Origin: Paralichthys olivaceus
Taxonomy: Eukaryota; Chordata; Actinopteri; Pleuronectiformes; Paralichthyidae
Assembly: GCF_024713975.1 (NCBI RefSeq)
Contig: NC_091095.1
Span: 4,500,001-4,564,000, forward strand
Reading direction: 5' to 3'
DNA length: 64,000 bases
Shown here: positions 27,801 through 38,516 of the stretch, piece by piece
Numbering within the stretch: position 1 is the first letter of the stretch
Layout of the letters: each line of letters starts with the position of its first letter
Position numbers and translations under genes: made by a program
Notes under the pieces: generated by a model
Databases searched by the model: none
What the model was told of the DNA's origin: nothing
Seen by the model: only the letters and a program-made list of their open reading frames with translations

Positions 27801-30426
27801 AATTTGGTGCAACTAGTGGACTCTTGGTGGAGATATGTGCTCTCTGAGTAATATGAAAGTTGTGTTCTTTGTGTTTCCTGCATCATCCATTCACAGAGTA
27901 TCAGAGAACAGATGATTAACAGAGTCAGGGTGGACAGACAAAGGGCTTTTCCAGTCTGGTGAGCTCCTACCTGTCAAATCCTTTTCAGTGCTTCCTCTTT
28001 AGCCGCATCACACCCCACTACTCACTCTCAATCTCGACACTTACAGTGTACTCACGTTCAGGCTGAATTGAAAGCACGCCACGAGATAAAAAACACTTTT
28101 CCCCACAAATTCTTCCCCTCGGGCCGCAAAATGTCAAGCTAACATTTGCTAATTTAGCTTCTTTATGGGCTTCCTGCAGCTCATCAGGGTAGATGTGTTT
28201 CCAAACTAGCCATGGAGGAGTGAATTACTCTGCTGTAATGAGATCCCCCTCAATAACCGGAAATCTACATGTTTACTCTCTGGACCATTTGAAATGCCTG
28301 CAGCTGATATTCTCCTGCAGCAAATAAAATATGTAGGAGGTTAATGTTTCTCCTGACACTGCAAAATGGTGATGGAAGTATTTGCCTTGGAGTGACGCTC
28401 GGATGAAATGTATGATGGACTAAGTTCTTTCTTTATTGTTAAACGACATTCAACTTAGAAATGTAGACACTTTCATTTAATCCAGGGCTTTAAATAAGCT
28501 TTATTGAATCACTACAAACACTGCACAGTCCCAAAAACATTACACCAATTTGTGATGTTTGACCTAATCACAGATGTGCAGATGCTGTTACAACTGCACC
28601 TCTGTGAGGGCTTTGCACAAGATTTAAAAAACCTGGATGCAGAGATGAGATCTCAGCCACAAGCACATTGCTGAGGTCAGGCATTGGCTGATAAGACCCG
28701 GCTCACATTCAGCCATCCAGTTCTTCAGGAATGTGTTGGATTGGGGTTGAGTTCAGGGCTCTGCATAATCACAGGCTTTGAAATATAAAAAAATAAAAGG
28801 CCTTAAAAAGTATTGCATTTACTTCTATTCAGATTTAATAGAAGATAAGTGGACAAAGCGAGAATTCCAGTGTTGAAAGTCGCTCAAAATGAGGCTCAGG
28901 ACACTGGATTCTAACGGACATAAATGTGGAACAGGTATATTTTCACTTCTGTGTGTATTACAGCTGGACGTTTGGTCTTACATTTAATTTCAAGTGGTGT
29001 TAAAAAGGTCTCAAAAGTTCATCTAAACCAAACAAACAAAATAAAGAATGTTTCTTTATCTTATTCTCTAAAATACTTTTGTCAGCATTAAGATTTGAAT
29101 GAAATGAAACCAAACTGCCTGAGTGTAGATACGAGTGAGAGGAGATTGAACAACTTGACATGCTGGTGTGTTCGTCGGCTGATCCATGACGAACCTCTTA
29201 TCATGAACTAACGAGCAAGCCGGGGCGTATCTCCCGCGCTTTGCGCTGGTGTTGAGCGCTCGTTGTTCTTCATTGTAATGGTGGATCATTATCTGACTCC
29301 ATCATCTACAACCGGCCAATGAGTTTCTTTAGCGAGGTATTTCCAAACAGCCCTCTCGTTAGCATAATGTCTCATTAATTCAGGGTCTGGTCTCGGTGCC
29401 GTCTGATTGTCTCTTGACCCCGTTTGAACCCGACTATGATAACGGCTAATGCTGTAAATCTCCAGGGACCTTATCGTGTGGGACACATTCAGGGCATCGG
29501 TGAGCTTCACTTCTTTTGCTGCAGCAAACAGAAATGGATGAATCCCCCAGACGCAGGTGTTATGGATCAAAAACAGATTCTTTGCAATATTTAGGACAAG
29601 ATGAAATTCTCACTGCATCTTAAAATAAACAGAGATGAAACAGTGGTGATATCCAGCTCAGTCTGTAAATGCAACACCTCATATATATTCCTTTATTGAC
29701 CCAGCCTGTCAAATTGGTTCATTTTGAATGAATTTGACAGAGGATGCTAAATAATACTAAATTTAAAAAATATCGGAATATTTTTATATGAATAAATGTC
29801 GATTTTACAGCAGTTTGGATGAGTTTTCATGTCGGCCTTCACAACTTGACGTGGCAGAAACTAAACCATTTACCATTCGATCGGATCAGAAAGATTGATA
29901 AATGATTGATGGTCCAGGGAAATGATTGTTGACGCAGGTCTTAGTAGTAAAATTGAAGTAGGTGCTATTCTCTCACATTAACGTTACTACCACATCCGCC
30001 TGTCCCCAATTATTCTGAGGAACTTAACCGCCTCTCCTGCCATCTTGTGTTCATTTTCAAAATCTGCTTTGAGAGGATGTGATTAGGAGTAAAGTGTAAT
30101 AGTGGATAAGTGTTGGTAACACAATTAAAATGTGCGTCTGGGCCGGTTTCCACTGTTTAGTATTCAACAACCATATAAAGTTTACAGCTCAAAAAGGCCT
30201 GATCTCTGCTCCGCTGCATTTTCACCAAGGAGCGAGTAACAACCAGTCACTCCGACTTCTTGCCGAGGTTCAATCCTACAAAGTCACGACAATATGAATG
30301 AATAATAAAAGAGTGGCAGAGCTGAAGATCTGGCTCTGGATCGCACAGCTCTGGAGTCAGACTCCTGCAGAATGAGAACAGGGTGACAAGGTGTCCTATT
30401 CATCACTTAGTAAACATTAGATTATC

Positions 30427-30476
30427 ATCATATCAGCCTGAATGAACACTGACTTGTTCATTCAGGTTAATATGAT
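30427..30476. repeat. Compact inverted repeat (22-nt arms, 6-nt loop)
   Basis: The left arm 30427-30448 and right arm 30455-30476 are reverse complements at 20 of 22 positions, with 'ctgact' between them. As RNA on the plus strand, one of the two differences becomes a G-U pair. No neighbouring gene explains it. Confidence 0.75.
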
Positions 30477-30959
30477 CTAACGAATACACAACTTGAAATG
30501 TTCTTTACACAGGCTTACAGGTTAGGCTTTTGCAGTTTCCCTCCAAAAGTGAATTCCTGTCTTACTCCATTTCATAAAAACGAATCTTTAAGGTCTAAAT
30601 CCAGAGAAGTTGGTGCATCACAGTGATATTATGCTTTATGTAAAATACTTGCGTCCTTGTTGTTCGCTCCTCAGGCACAATCTGATTGGTTGAAGATAAC
30701 CAGGTGTGGGGGCGGGGCGTGAATTGAACGTGTAGTTCGTCTGTCTGACATCATCATCTCCAAAGTCTCATCATGGAAACTGTTGAGTCTCTTTACATTT
30801 AAGGTCTTGATCTTATTATGTTATGATTCAGAAATTAGAATTGAACTGAAAACCTTTTATCATAATTCATTCTTCGTGTTGCCATGGATTCTTTTGTGTG
30901 GAGCACTTTGTCAAATTGTTTCACAAGTGCTATACGAATAAAGTTATTATGAAGTATAA

Positions 30960-31430
30960 AGGAGTATTAGAGCCACATTGTTAAAAGAAATTATATGTGT
31001 GGGTTAGAATGTGCCATAATGAAGAGTTAACCAACTTTGCTTTTAATTTTCTCAGACATTCTACAATAAACTTAAATAAAACTTGACGCGCAGACAGTGA
31101 AGGTCACCACGACAAGAGTGATGTGAAATATCTGTCACCTCTCAAGGATTTTATTCTATAATATTTCACATAAGCGTTTATGAGTGCCGTGATGAAAATC
31201 TTTTAAAGATTTATTCAGTAAAATCCTCTGAACCCTGACACGCAGACAGCGGGAGTCACCATGAACAGTGAGGTGAAATATCTGTGTCACATCTCAAGGA
31301 TGTTTTTAAATAATATTAAATATGAGTTATAGTATAATATGTTATTAGTGACATAATGAAAAAAGGAGCTAAGTTTGCCTTTGATTTTCTAAAAACACCA
31401 ACAACTACACCTGACTCCAGATTTTGATCA
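30960..31430. repeat. Degenerate tandem duplication, period about 152-170 bp
   Basis: 'cttgacgcgcagacag...gtgaaatatctgt...ctcaaggat' starting near 31082 recurs as 'cctgacacgcagacag...gtgaaatatctgt...ctcaaggat' near 31234. A linker motif of the form 'gtgccataatga' recurs near 31010, 31183 and 31349. This gives roughly two and a half diverged copies just beyond the ncbp2 3' end. Confidence 0.7.
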
Positions 31431-31466
31431 GGACAGAAATTTCACTCAAATGAACCAAAAAATATC

Positions 31467-31472
31467 TTTATT
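31467..31472 (-). terminator. ncbp2: Candidate poly(A) signal of ncbp2
   Basis: Minus-strand AATAAA about 450 nt after the ncbp2 stop codon, the first canonical hexamer downstream in an AT-rich context. Confidence 0.5.
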
Positions 31473-31919
31473 TAAAAAAAGTAAACACTGTTTGGGACAG
31501 AAAGTTTCATTCATAGAAATCAGTACTTCAGCAGACTACGATTAATTCCTGACATGAAGATCATTTTGTCCATTTGATATATTTGTTAACCCAGTCGCTG
31601 CATCCTGTCAGTCGTCCAGGTTGTTGGAACGTACAACGTGTTTCTGTTTGCAGGATAATGAAAAGATCACTAAATATCACAGTTTAACTTTGGGGCCAAT
31701 ACAGACTGATAACAGGTATGGAAGCCAATTAGAAGAGGAAACAAGTCTGCAGAAGAAATAAATAACAGCTGCTGATTTCCAGAGTCCACTGGTTCATGCT
31801 GACCTGCTGTCGAGTGTCTCATGGCAACACTGGAACAAACAATCTGTGTTGGCATCGTTAGGGGATGAATCCGGCCCAGCGCTGACGCTGGAGCTCTGTG
31901 TGGACCAGGAGGGTTCAGT

Positions 31920-34601
31920 CTAAAACGTGTTGCGCTGCTCTGTGGCCGGATGCTGCTGAGCCAGTTTACCATAGCCGCCTCTGGCTGGGTCGTAGTCCTG
32001 CCGGTACTCATCTCTCACCTGCAGGAGAAACACAATCAGAAGACACAGATATATGACAGAATGTTCCATCACCAAACAACCGTTACAAGAGCAATCAAAT
32101 GCACCATTTTCCACGAGTGATGCATTTGATGGTTATAAATATTTTCCCACCCCGTTAACATTCCCACGTGATTAATTAAATTCAGATTTAACCCTAACTA
32201 TTGACTTTTGTGACTCCAAAAGTGATAATGATGCTCATTTCTTTAGACATTCACATTATTAGAAAGTGAAAAACTATTTTCTTTATATTTACAGTTATTA
32301 ATTATAGTTTTATAGGGAGGTTCCTATCCTATGATATCCTCGGGGTATTCTTAAAAGCAGAGAAAATGTTTGTGTTTTCTTATTAACACGAGCAGAAATC
32401 TTGTTGAATACAACTACACGACAACTGGACGTGTTTATATATGTTGTATTCGTTAACAGTATAATAAACACATTCATTTTTCAAATGCCATACTACAGTG
32501 AAGTTATCTCTTCAAAGGCCACAGTTAATCATGCATAATTCATTTTGAAAGTTATACCACTTTCTAAATATCATACTGATGTATTAAAATGTCATGAGGT
32601 TTTTTTTCAATGCAATTTCAGTATGTGTCATTTTTCAAATGTCATATTATTCTGTGTTTTTCATTGTTTTTCAAACTGCTGCACTGCAAAAAAAAAAAGA
32701 CAAGTCCAAACTTTTCCCCTATGGGCAGCTCGGGGTGAGACAGTGAAACTCCAATCAGCTGTTCCCCACTATGGAGGAGAATCTTATCATGGATCTATGC
32801 TGGGAATAAGTCTGTATTTCATTCTCTACAACGTGAACTGCTCTGTGTTGTATTTAATATAAACTACAGTGTTTTGGGACTGAGGGTGCTGACATACAGG
32901 CTGTTGGAATTATATTTTATTAAAAAAACTAACGAATCAGTGCTTTGCATGTTCACTTCTGAATATAAAAACATGTCAGCATCCACGCTGTGATGTTAAC
33001 ATGTTCATACAAGTGTCTGGAATCCTCACCTGTCCTCCAGATTTGCCGCGGCCGTGCTGTCGTCCCTCTTTGAAGCCGGCGTCCCAGTCTGTCCTGATGA
33101 TGCGGTCGTCGAGTCGTGTGCCATTAATGAAGCGCATGGCGTGTTCTGCGTCTGCACGTGTGTAGTATCTGGTGCAGCCGGAGGGTTAAGGTCTGTCACA
33201 GGCGTTTGATGGAGATGCGTGTGTGTTATTTTTGTGTCTGTGAATACAAGGTCTTCTATTTTCAAACACACCATTGTTTAATTGGGTGTTCCATTTCAAA
33301 GGATACTCGACAAAACAGAATCCGCAGGCCGTCTTCTTGACTTTATCCAGGCCGATGATGATCCGCTTCACGTCTCCACTTTTAGAAAACAACTCATGTA
33401 CCTGCAACATTGGAGCAAGGTCTGTTGTTAAATACAGAATATTAATTTAACCACATTTAAATGCACGTGTGTAATGTAATGTGCCAAACTAGCAAACATC
33501 AGGTATTTTAACAACAAAGAAGCTGATGAACTCAGTAAAAATGGTCGCCTGTCGTACCTGCTCCTCTGTGGTGTAGAAGGAGAGGTTCCCCACATACAAA
33601 GTGTGGCTCTGCTTCAGCAGCTTCTCCTGGTCATAACGATTACCCTGAAAAAACCCAAAATAATATCCTGTCAAAAACAGAACAGAACCAAGCAGAAAAC
33701 AACAGATGGCTTATCTCTATTATTACAGAAGCTATTATTAGAGTTCTGAGTTTATTATGTTAAAACAGGTTAGAGTCTGACTCAACAAAAGTAGAGTCAG
33801 ATATTTCTCTGTCTCGTTTTAGGAAAAATACCCGATAATCATTTGAGAAGAAGTGTTTGTGCAATTTATTACATTTTAAAGGAATACAATCATTTTGAAA
33901 CACAACCACACGATTAAAACCGACTGGAGGGGAAATTATAAGTACTTTATTTGAATGCTCAAACACTTTTATTGATAAATAATTGATAACTTGATTAAAT
34001 CCATTAAAACCAAGATGATAGAAATGAAACCCTAGATGTTCTCATGATGATCTCATGTCAAACATAAAAGAGGTGAAGGACAAAGAAAAGAATCATCTGC
34101 CAGTTTCAGCTTCATTTCATCATCAGTAAACTGCGACCTCTGAACGTTTATCAGCGTAATTAACAAATAAAACTTCTTATTTAAACGCTGCATCTTATTC
34201 TTTATAGATTATTTAATTATAATCTGGCTGCAAATGGTTACGAGCGGAAACGAGGGATCCTGAACCGACAATAAGAGTCGGTGCGGGGGACAGATTTCTA
34301 CAAACACCGAAGCTCCGGATGAAACTTTTCTGCTTTAGTTGACGTTTTTAAACTTGTCTGTTGAATGGATCCAACCCGGGACATTAAACTACATTAATAT
34401 TGTTTCACAGAGACAAGAAGTCGAGCTAATGAGCGACGACCTCACACGTTGGACCCGTGTTTGCTAACGGTTGCTAACTGTTAGCTAGCGTGATGCGCCG
34501 CTGGAAGCCTCGCTGGGTGATTTTACCTTGAAGTGCTGGTCCCTGTATTGACTGACGTCGATGTAAGAGTCGCTGTTCAACGCGTTCAGAATCGCAGACA
34601 T
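31920..34601 (-). CDS. ncbp2: Nuclear cap-binding protein subunit 2 (CBP20)
   Basis: Five coding exons, all with in-phase splice sites: 34527-34601, 33558-33644, 33307-33401, 33030-33168 and 31920-32018. They encode 164 aa; the human protein is 156. The product is the small subunit of the nuclear cap-binding complex, which binds the m7G cap of RNA polymerase II transcripts with NCBP1 and acts in splicing, export and pioneer translation. The start [20 protein letters not shown] is the family N-terminus. The RRM is clear, with RNP2 LYVGNLSF at about residues 38-45 and RNP1 GFCFVEYY at about 79-86. Cap-contacting features follow ([13 protein letters not shown], then the RG-rich tail with [19 protein letters not shown]). 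The tail ends with an unusual extension, [12 protein letters not shown]. Intron 3 (33169-33306) carries U12-type signals. In human its divergent partner is NCBP2AS2; here an fkbp2-like gene lies between them. Confidence 0.95.
33169..33306 (-). other. ncbp2: U12-type (minor spliceosome) intron of ncbp2
   Basis: In the mRNA sense the intron begins GTATCCTTT, a perfect U12 5' splice site, directly after '...TTTGTCGA'. It contains CCTTAAC, the U12 branch-site core, about 15 nt before the acceptor CACCAG. Joining at these sites restores the conserved ...[14 protein letters not shown]... frame across a phase-2 junction. Confidence 0.85.
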
Positions 34602-34619
34602 GATGAAGTTGTTGTTGTT

Positions 34620-36180
34620 GTTTCACGATCTGCGGATAATCCGATGCTAGCTGAGCGGAATGTGGACGAGGACAGGTTTCCGGTTCGTTTGTCCGTCCCG
34701 TAAAGAACTCCGGTAGGAAATATTTGACCAGGAGACAATAGCGTCCCCTGTAGGTGCCACTTTATGTTCCTGACTGTGGCTCAAAGTACATCGAGTATAA
34801 AATACTACACAGAACATACACGTCAAATACAAATACATGATTTAAACAACTTTCTTCACATGCATCATAACAACAGCCCTATTTAAGAGTTCTACTCTCA
34901 TCAGTTTGTGATGGAAGTTATTTATAAAGTGGCAGATTTGTTAATGTCTAATTCTTTGGCTACGTTTTATATGAACATGTGACATTTAACAACCTTTGAT
35001 GGAAAAACAACAGCACTTCAGAGTTTTCAAATAAACATTTGTATACATAAATATTAAGATGTTGTAGAATTTGTTGTTTCCCTTCGACTTTCCAGAATAG
35101 AGCCGAGTCGAGCTTCTCTTTAGATTTGTTTGTAAGTTGAACTGTGACGTTCACATTCAGATTCGGACAATTTTACTGATCCCAAGGAGGAGAATTTACT
35201 CGCGAGTCACCCCGTTCACATTCACACAAACAGCTTCTAATGTGGCACGAGTCAAAAAGCACAGGTCAACAAACAAACCAAGGTCGGTGAAGGAAAACAA
35301 GATCAAGATTGAGGAGGTCAAATAAACAGAAATAAAAGATAATTAGCTGATAAATACACATTTGTTACGTGTTATGTAAAAAGCATGTGTCATATATTTA
35401 CCTTTCTCCATCTTACTTGTTCGACGGCCTCCACATGATCAAAAACCCACAGAATTTTAGACACAGGTTAATTTTCATCTTTCATCGTACACCCCCCCAA
35501 CAATTAAAAACTAAATACAAATTCCGGCCCCTGCTGTAACGTTGCCCTGCAGGAACTTCCGGGGACAGATCTATCGGGCTTACCTTAAACCTGACAGGAG
35601 ACCCACCATTTTTTATTTATTTAGCAAAATTTGTGTTTTGTTTTGGAGTACTGCATCTGATTGACTTCACATTTTCAATGTTATATCTATAAACAAACAC
35701 AGTATATTTAAGAATATTTCAGTGTATAAATCGAAGTTGATGTTTATGATTTATAAAACTACATTTCCCATCCAAAGGGCTGTGATCCAAAAAAATACCC
35801 ATAAATATAACATACACATAATATTAATGAGATCAATGAAAACTTAAAAACTTGTTTTCTTGTTTAAAAAAACATAAACACACTTCAGACAGTAGATTCC
35901 CGAAAGGTCAACATTTTATTATTAGAATTCAAATACTGAGAACAAAAACTTGTTATCCTGATTTTTCCCCGGCCTGACGTCTGACGAAATCTACCACCTA
36001 AACAATTTTGTAAAACTAACACTTGGATGTGAATGAATCCATTCATTAGTAACATAAAATTAGCAACTACAAAAAGGATGAAACAGCAGGGCATGGCGTT
36101 AACATTCGCCTCCGGCCTAATACTGGGCTGAGCTGCTACCTGACAGTTCCACACACGTTTTCCAAGAACAGGCGGTTGTT
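34620..36180. other. Intergenic region upstream of ncbp2
   Basis: The proximal part (to about 34760) contains the ncbp2 promoter and 5'UTR. It includes 'ttccggttcg' and 'ccggtaggaa', which resemble ETS-type elements often found at housekeeping promoters. The rest is AT-rich; no exon or known repeat is recognised. Confidence 0.4.
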
Positions 36181-36186
36181 CTGCTA

Positions 36187-36324
36187 TTTAATAACTTCAT
36201 ACCAATAAATCAGAGCATAATTAGTAAAGCCACTGAAAGGTGTCGACTCTTCTCTCAGATTTGACGTGTCGTCTTCATCAGTGGTCGGATGATCTTCACT
36301 TTATGTTGCAGCACCTCCTGGAAC
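36187..36324 (-). other. Candidate spliced 3'-terminal exon downstream of the fkbp2-like ORF
   Basis: A good acceptor (TTATTTTCTTCCAG) ends at 36325, followed by an open stretch reading FQEVLQHKVKIIRPLMKTTR before a stop. An ATTAAA lies at 36187-36192. A GTACGTAA donor at 36938-36931, 38 nt past the fkbp2-like stop, could splice to it and give a 3'UTR intron. The text around the stop (ATCCGACC.TGATGAAGA) recurs in this segment, suggesting a small duplication. This is inference only. Confidence 0.25.
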
Positions 36325-36615
36325 CTGGAAGAAAATAACATTTATTTATTCAACAGCACACAGAGTATCTCATCTGAATACATTTGTATTTTTAGAGTAA
36401 TACTAATATTAATTTGGTAAACTTCACATCCTGTCACCTGCAGCTCTTCGTCTATCGCTGATGTTTCTTGATTCGACAGGGAACAGTGTGTTTCAATAAC
36501 ATGCTCAGAAAGACACAACCAAAACTTCTGAATCGACGGAGCTCAGATCCTGAAAAAAGACTGTGTCTGTGTGTGCGACACTTTAATAAAGCGTCTGCTC
36601 AACCAACATCAAAAT

Positions 36616-36621
36616 TTTATT
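36616..36621 (-). terminator. Candidate poly(A) signal of the fkbp2-like gene
   Basis: Minus-strand AATAAA about 355 nt after the stop codon. It is used only if the 3'UTR is unspliced. Confidence 0.4.
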
Positions 36622-36829
36622 AAAAATACCTGGAGCCATGAACTGTTGCATATTTTAACATGAATATAAACTAATACTAATAATGAGGAAAAGGTAAATA
36701 ACTGAGTTGTTCTCGTAAACAAAGTTCCATGTTTTCTTAAACAGCAGATATTTAACTTAATCGTTGGTTGGAGATTTGTCTGAAGTGTGTGAGCTGAGGG
36801 AATCTGTACTGCATCCTCAATCACTTGTG

Positions 36830-36920
36830 GTAAAGTACGTGTACTTAAAAGTACTGAGTTAATTTCTACAACTTGTGGTTACGTAAAAGTACTCGAGTAA
36901 AAGTACTTGGTTACTCTCGC
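36830..36920. repeat. 'aaaagtact' repeat fragment in the fkbp2-like 3' region
   Basis: Several 'aaaagtact' units ('gtacttaaaagtactgag', 'gtaaaagtactcgagtaaaa', 'gtacttgg') occur within 90 bp. They resemble a dispersed fish repeat of the same wording. It lies in the presumed 3'UTR or 3'UTR intron. Confidence 0.4.
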
Positions 36921-36976
36921 CAACGTGTGTTTACGTACGTGTCGAAGCTTCCTCCTCTTCCTCTCCCTCCTCTTCA

Positions 36977-37393
36977 TCACAGGTCGGATCTCCTCTCGAT
37001 GTTCAGCAGCTCCACCTCGAAGATGAGCGTCGCTCCCCCGGGGATCTTCGGCGGGGCTCCCCGGTCTCCGTAGCCGAGCTCCGAGGGGATGACCAGCTTC
37101 CTCTTCTCGCCCTCGCACATGCCCAGCAGCCCCTGGTCCCAGCCCTTGATCACCTGCCCGGTGCCCAGGGTGAAGGTGAAGGGTCTGTCGCGGGGGATGC
37201 TGCTGTCGAACTCGGTGCCGTCCTCCAGCTTCCCGGTGTAGTGCATGTTGAGCACGTCTCCCTTGCGGGACTTGATGGGGCAATGGTCGACCCGCTTCTT
37301 GATGCCGATCTGCAGCTTCTTCTTCTCGGCTCCGCTCACCGCCGCCGGGCTCAGAGAGAGCAGCGTCACCGCGAACAGCACCAACACCCGCAT
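36977..37393 (-). CDS. fkbp2: FKBP2-like ER peptidyl-prolyl cis-trans isomerase, uninterrupted ORF
   Basis: An intact 138-aa ORF gives a complete FKBP2 (FKBP13). A signal peptide ([21 protein letters not shown]) precedes [20 protein letters not shown], then one FK506-binding isomerase domain. The domain includes [43 protein letters not shown] and [13 protein letters not shown], with the usual pocket residues Tyr, Asp, Val-Ile and Trp. The protein ends RRSDL, close to the RTEL/RSEL-type ER-retention end of the family. FKBP2 catalyses proline isomerisation in the ER lumen. I chose the ATG at 37393 because the upstream extension of the frame (to 37672) is not protein-like and the signal peptide starts here. 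No intron interrupts the coding sequence, although mammalian FKBP2 has several, so this may be a retrocopy or an intron-losing lineage. Its location, between ncbp2 and ncbp2as2, is unlike human. GC content is high across the ORF. Confidence 0.93.
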   Translation of the reverse strand: MRVLVLFAVTLLSLSPAAVSGAEKKKLQIGIKKRVDHCPIKSRKGDVLNMHYTGKLEDGTEFDSSIPRDRPFTFTLGTGQVIKGWDQGLLGMCEGEKRKLVIPSELGYGDRGAPPKIPGGATLIFEVELLNIERRSDL

Positions 37394-37942
37394 GGCTGCA
37401 GCCCGGTTCGTCCCTAAGGTCTCCGGGTCACTCGACACTCTGACGCTCGAAGCTGTGCCCGGTTCTTCGCTCGAGTCTCCGGGTCTCTTTAAACTCTGAA
37501 GCTCGGCGAGAGGAAGAAAACCTGCAGGAGCGGAAGTGACAGGGAGATCTGAGGCCGGAAGCGGAAGTACATTTGGTGTTACCGGATAAGAACGTCCGGA
37601 AAATGGGAACCTCGTTTGAGATTTGTTCCCACCAGAAACCAACATTTTGATTGTATTTAAATTAACACTCAAGAATTTTATGGATGATAATAATTATAAT
37701 AATAATAATAATGCTCTTTATTTGTACGGCACCTGTCATACTAGAAATGCTTAAAAGTAAATATAATGTTAAAACAGAAAAGAAGGAAAGTGATAAAAAA
37801 TATAAGAGCGCAGGAGTTTAATGAAAAAAAGAGAAATATAAAGACAAGTGGAGAAAAAAAATACAGTTAATGATTTAATCTCAAAAAGGAGTGAGGAGTA
37901 CACATTTATATAATCTCAGCCCTTCTCCATAAATCATTAGTT

Positions 37943-37983
37943 AATAATTATATATGTGTATATACATACACATATATAATTAT
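37943..37983. repeat. Perfect AT-rich palindrome (18-nt arms, 4-nt loop)
   Basis: Arms 37944-37961 and 37966-37983 are exact reverse complements around 'atac'. It lies in the spacer between the fkbp2-like gene and ncbp2as2 and is a likely cruciform former. Confidence 0.8.
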
Positions 37984-38142
37984 AATTATACCTACATTCC
38001 CAAAATCAACTAATAACAGATTTGCATTGTTATTTATAGAAAATAGAGAGGAAGATAAGAAACAATAAATATGAAGTGAACAAATAAAGAAACTGTTCCT
38101 CTGAGAACACCTCATGATTAAATAATGTTTGTAAAACTGTAC

Positions 38143-38147
<5 letters not shown>

Positions 38148-38173
<26 letters not shown>

Positions 38174-38174
38174 A
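38148..38174. repeat. (TA)n microsatellite
   Basis: About 13 TA units in the spacer upstream of ncbp2as2. Confidence 0.9.
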
Positions 38175-38235
38175 ATATATAATAAAAATCCAGAAACATG
38201 ACAAATGAGTGAACCAATGAACGAGCTCATTTCAC

Positions 38236-38245
38236 GTCACGTGAC
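38236..38245 (+). promoter_or_regulatory. ncbp2as2: GTCACGTGAC E-box palindrome in the ncbp2as2 promoter
   Basis: The ten-base palindrome matches the CLEAR/USF-type E-box consensus. It lies 272 bp upstream of the ncbp2as2 start codon, at the boundary where AT-rich spacer turns into CpG-rich DNA. It could be bound by USF or MiT/TFE factors; occupancy is not shown. Confidence 0.45.
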
Positions 38246-38516
38246 ATCTGCCGTCCTCTCGCGTGAACTGGGACGTGACGCTGCCGTCAGTGCGCGATGA
38301 CCTCACAGATCTCCAGCTGTGACCTCATCAGCTGCTTGTGAGTCAACTTCTCTCTGTCTTCAAACTTCTCCCGCAGCTCACGCGACAGAATCAACCATCA
38401 CAGGTCGATGTGCGTGTCTCTGACTGTTCACGTCGTTTTTTCCCCGCAGAGCCGAGAACCCCGCAGTGTGGACGCGGGCTGCTAACGCTTAGCTAGCCAA
38501 GCTAACGCCCGCCGCC

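Larger units (their letters stand above)
13891..31460. other. Gene-poor intergenic DNA
   Basis: No coding exon on either strand could be supported in this 17.5 kb. It is AT-rich, with simple repeats ((AC)n at 17.3 kb, (GT)n at 18.6 kb), fish dispersed repeats (18.4, 22.4 and 27.7 kb), a short hairpin at 30.43 kb and a degenerate tandem duplication at 31 kb. Enhancers or long non-coding RNAs could be present but cannot be recognised by eye. Confidence 0.5.

Noticed and set aside
28100-29570. Less AT-rich stretch with two adjacent minus-strand ORFs, considered as conserved non-coding DNA or exons
   Set aside because: There are no domain matches or splice sites, and conservation cannot be judged from one sequence.
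37394-37672. N-terminal extension of the fkbp2-like ORF to 231 aa
   Set aside because: The extension is not protein-like and would bury the signal peptide. The internal ATG at 37393 gives the family-length protein with an N-terminal signal.
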